Origin: an uncultured Synergistaceae bacterium
GTDB taxonomy: Bacteria > Synergistota > Synergistia > Synergistales > Aminobacteriaceae
Length of the DNA: 5,825 nucleotides
Direction of reading: 5' to 3'
Assembly: GCA_937870605.1 (NCBI GenBank)
Contig: CALMZW010000347.1
Location: 1-5,825, forward strand
Part shown: one piece after another, positions 3,485 to 5,825 of the stretch
How positions within the stretch are numbered: position 1 is the stretch's first letter
Layout of the letters: each line of letters opens with the position of its first letter
The notes under the pieces: generated by a model
What the model was told of the DNA's origin: nothing
Seen by the model: the letters and a program-made list of their open reading frames with translations, nothing else
The model's database searches: none
Made by a program: the position numbers and the translations under genes

Positions 3485-5825
3485 TCAGCCTTTCGGTTCC
3501 AAGGAATTCGCAGCTTTCGCCGCCATTGCCATTTCTCTGAAACGTTCGTCGCCGGTTCCCGCAGGAATAAGGTGCCCGATGATAACATTTTCCTTGAGCC
3601 CCTTGAGAGGATCCAGATCTCCCTTGACAGCGGCCCCCGCAAGGACCTGAGCGGTTTGCTGGAACGACGCGGCGCTCAGGAAACTGTCAGTTGCAAGCGC
3701 CGCTTTGGTAATCCCATGAACGAAAGGCTTGCATTTCGGACCTTCGCGCAGCTTACGCACAAACGAAACCCGGCGGATGAGGCGTCTCTCTTCGGAACGT
3801 CCCGACATGGGCCGAAGCGAGAGGTCCTGAGCTCCGGAGCGAACGATGGCATCGATCTTTTCATGATCGACGACCTGGCCGGGTTCAAGCAGCACAGCGC
3901 CCATTTGGTCACGGACCGGCTCGAGGAGCACTTTCCCGTACACTCGCTCCGAAAGATATTTCCTCACGAGTCGCTCGTACGTAATCAGCTCGCCGTCAGA
4001 AATTTCAACGGCAGCGAACTCCGCTTCAAGCAATCCTTTCAGGATGCGCTCATCAACAATCGGAGGAACGTCATCAATGGTGTTTCCCTGAAGATCGACC
4101 GCGCGCAAGACGGTTTTTCCCCAGAGATCCGTCTTGATTTTCTCCCGAACGACGTCCGGCAGATGCACGAGTTCAACAGAGTGCCACACTTTCACGGAAC
4201 GGACGTTCGCTTCTTTCAATCTTTGAATCGCTTCGGCGGAGATCAGGCGATCCGCTTCCGCAACGACGACGTCGCCCACGACGACCTTTTCAGCGAGATA
4301 CGCCGCATCGACGAGCTTTTCCAGCGTCCCGGTTTCGCGAACGACTATCGGGGACGGGAGGTTCGCCGTTATGATGCCGAGTCGACCGGGAGTCAGCTCT
4401 GACCCTGCCGGCATCTCTTTCCCATCCGGCGAAACAAAGGGTTCGATGAGTTCCATTCCTTCAAGGCGTTTTCTGAAGGCGGCCTCTCCGACAATGAATA
4501 GACAGTCCTTGCCGTCACCTGGATCCACGATAATCTCCGAAATCATATTTCCCGGCTTCAGGATCGTCCGCAACGCCGATTCATCGAGCTGACGCCCGCA
4601 AAGCTGGCTTATCGCCTCATTCGTCTTTTCGGCGCTTCGCAGTGTTTTTCCGGACAGCACCTGAATCGCTTCCTCAATATGGTGTTCGTTTTCTTCGGCG
4701 ATCAGGTCGTTTTCGGTTTCTATCTCATCGGTCCAGACGAGATCTCCTGCGACGAAGCCCGTGTCTCCTTCTTCGACCACGCGCATTCTGTTGACCGGCG
4801 CCACCTTCCGGAGGATGACCTCGATATGTTTGTTGTTGATCGAAACTCCCTGAGAGCGGTAGACCTCCTGAATTTCGTCCACGAGAGCAGTCTGGACAGC
4901 TTCGATTCCTTCAACCTCGAGAAGTTGCTGCGGATCGATATTGCCTTCGGTGATCCGCTGCGACTTTTTCACTTCCTGTCCCTCTTCGACCAGAAGCCTC
5001 TGCGACGTCGGGATATTGAACGTCGCCTTTTCCTCTTCAGGATTTTCCGGAGCGATAATGACCTTTCGCTTGCCTTCCATCTCGCGGATTTCGATCACGC
5101 GTCCGTCGACTTCGGCGAGATAGGCGATCTTCTTCGGTTTGCGCACTTCAAAAAGTTGTTCAATTCGCGGGAGACCCTGTGTGATGTCTTCTCCCGTCAA
5201 ACGAACGCCGCCGGTATGGAACGTGCGCATTGTGAGCTGCGTCCCGGGCTCGCCTATCGACTGGGCCGCAACGACGCCGACCGCTTCGCCGATGGGCACT
5301 TCCCTTCGGGCGGAGAGGTCCATGCCGTAGCACTTCTGACACACGCCATTCTTGAGCGTGCAGGTCAGCGGGCTGCGAACCCATACGGTATCGATGCCCG
5401 CAGCTTCGATAGCCTCGGCGATCACGGGGGTGATGTTTTCGCCCTTTCGGACAAGAAGTATCCCGGTTTCAGGATGCGCCATGTCGGCGAGAGCATTGCG
5501 ACCGACGATGCGTTCGGCGAGCGATATCATGACCTTCCCGTCCTGGCGGAGAGGTCTGATGCGAACGCCTTTATCCGTCCCGCAATCCCGGTCGGTGACG
5601 ATGATATCCTGTGCGACGTCAACGAGCCTTCGCGTGAGGTATCCCGATTTGGCCGTTCTGAGAGCGGTGTCGGCAAGCCCCTTTCTCGCGCCGTGCGTGG
5701 AAAGGAAGTATTCGAGCATGTTCAGGCCCTCGCGGAAGTTGGCCGTTATCGGATAGTCGATGATGCGCCCCGACGGATCGGACATCAATCCTCGAATTCC
5801 GGCCATCTGCCCCATCTGGCTTTTG
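3485..5825 (-). CDS. rpoC: DNA-directed RNA polymerase subunit beta', C-terminal part (5' end outside window)
   Basis: Beta' forms half of the RNA polymerase active-site cleft. The frame enters from the right edge (reading KSQMGQM) and ends at TGA 3487-3485, giving about 779 residues. They begin near E. coli beta' residue 734, so the NADFDGD catalytic motif is not in view. Numbering from the Met at 5815, the bridge helix lies around 24-63 (ANFREG, GARKGLADTAL). The second zinc site is Cys78, Cys152, Cys159 and Cys162, with the same spacing as E. coli 814/888/895/898. The trigger-loop segment has IGEPGTQLTMRTFHTGG (187-203) with His200 and no insertion, unlike E. coli. VQTALVDEIQEVYRSQGV (307-324) and KHIEVI (329-334) precede an insertion of about 310 residues (about 377-688). 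The conserved end (GITKAALATDSFLSAASF, then LKENVIIGHLIPAGTG) follows. The frame is unbroken, so the gene looks functional. Confidence 0.98.
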   Translation of the reverse strand, partial: KSQMGQMAGIRGLMSDPSGRIIDYPITANFREGLNMLEYFLSTHGARKGLADTALRTAKSGYLTRRLVDVAQDIIVTDRDCGTDKGVRIRPLRQDGKVMISLAERIVGRNALADMAHPETGILLVRKGENITPVIAEAIEAAGIDTVWVRSPLTCTLKNGVCQKCYGMDLSARREVPIGEAVGVVAAQSIGEPGTQLTMRTFHTGGVRLTGEDITQGLPRIEQLFEVRKPKKIAYLAEVDGRVIEIREMEGKRKVIIAPENPEEEKATFNIPTSQRLLVEEGQEVKKSQRITEGNIDPQQLLEVEGIEAVQTALVDEIQEVYRSQGVSINNKHIEVILRKVAPVNRMRVVEEGDTGFVAGDLVWTDEIETENDLIAEENEHHIEEAIQVLSGKTLRSAEKTNEAISQLCGRQLDESALRTILKPGNMISEIIVDPGDGKDCLFIVGEAAFRKRLEGMELIEPFVSPDGKEMPAGSELTPGRLGIITANLPSPIVVRETGTLEKLVDAAYLAEKVVVGDVVVAEADRLISAEAIQRLKEANVRSVKVWHSVELVHLPDVVREKIKTDLWGKTVLRAVDLQGNTIDDVPPIVDERILKGLLEAEFAAVEISDGELITYERLVRKYLSERVYGKVLLEPVRDQMGAVLLEPGQVVDHEKIDAIVRSGAQDLSLRPMSGRSEERRLIRRVSFVRKLREGPKCKPFVHGITKAALATDSFLSAASFQQTAQVLAGAAVKGDLDPLKGLKENVIIGHLIPAGTGDERFREMAMAAKAANSLEPKG
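3750..4690 (-). other. Lineage-specific insertion of about 310 residues inside RpoC, made of degenerate repeats
   Basis: In B. subtilis and E. coli roughly 45-55 residues separate the KHIEVI block from GITKAAL; here there are over 360. The extra part is in frame and shows about five copies of one pattern: G-K/hydrophobic, a strand, a turn with Gly, a hydrophobic pair, a short helix, then a strand. Approximate positions are 4660-4526, 4495-4331, 4306-4178, 4132-3998 and 3952-3809. The clearest internal cores are PDGKEMPAGSELTPGRLG, GKTVLRAVDLQGNTIDD and GKVLLEPVRDQMGAVLLEPG. The same pattern occurs in native beta' just before the zinc site (5515-5372, GRNALADMAHPETGILLVRKG). This resembles the sandwich-barrel hybrid motif from which many beta and beta' insertions are known to be built. 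The domain call is by eye; function is unknown. Confidence 0.7.

Noticed and set aside
3416..4402. A 328-codon open frame on the plus strand opposite the rpoC 3' end
   Set aside because: It is antisense to RpoC, begins inside the terminator hairpin, has no Shine-Dalgarno sequence that I could see, and its residue pattern mirrors the opposite strand's codons.
3750..4690. Possibility that the extra RpoC segment is an intein or mobile insertion
   Set aside because: There are no intein splice motifs (Cys/Ser start, His-Asn end before Cys/Ser/Thr), no homing-endonuclease motif and no terminal repeats. The residue pattern resembles beta' itself, so it is a structural insertion.

Overview
The window holds the C-terminal part of the RNA polymerase beta' gene followed by the classic bacterial str operon. 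Everything is read from the minus strand, in the order rpoC (5' end outside the window) - L7Ae-like k-turn protein - rpsL - rpsG - fusA - tuf (only its first 18 codons). The gene order, the small L7Ae-family gene between rpoC and rpsL, and the uninterrupted trigger loop in beta' fit Bacillota and several related or deep-branching phyla such as Synergistota. They do not fit Gammaproteobacteria, whose beta' has an insertion in the trigger loop and whose operon lacks the L7Ae gene. The DNA looks moderately GC-rich. A Synergistota-like host is my best guess but is not proven by the sequence.

Layout from right to left, the direction of transcription. Positions 5825-3485 encode beta' from about E. 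coli residue 734 to its C-terminus, including the bridge helix, the second zinc site and the trigger loop. This part also carries an insertion of about 310 residues (about 4690-3750) that B. subtilis and E. coli lack at this point. The insertion seems to be built from about five divergent copies of one small beta-rich unit. The 123-nt gap 3484-3362 holds a long hairpin with the features of an intrinsic terminator, and a near-consensus sigma-70 type promoter superimposed on it. The genes after it are tightly packed: L7Ae-like (3361-3086), rpsL (3069-2692), rpsG (2654-2184), fusA (2146-83) and the start of tuf (55-1). The spacers are 16, 37, 37 and 27 nt, and each gene has a Shine-Dalgarno sequence. 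The first three genes start with GTG.

Together the genes supply the transcription and translation core: RNA polymerase catalysis, the decoding-centre protein S12, the 30S head protein S7, the translocase EF-G and the aminoacyl-tRNA carrier EF-Tu. The terminator/promoter junction suggests that the str genes are partly uncoupled from rpoBC. No mobile element, CRISPR array, tRNA or rRNA was seen, and no gene-free stretch exceeds 123 nt. This is a conserved housekeeping locus. Its unusual parts are the repeat-built beta' insertion and the fused terminator-promoter.
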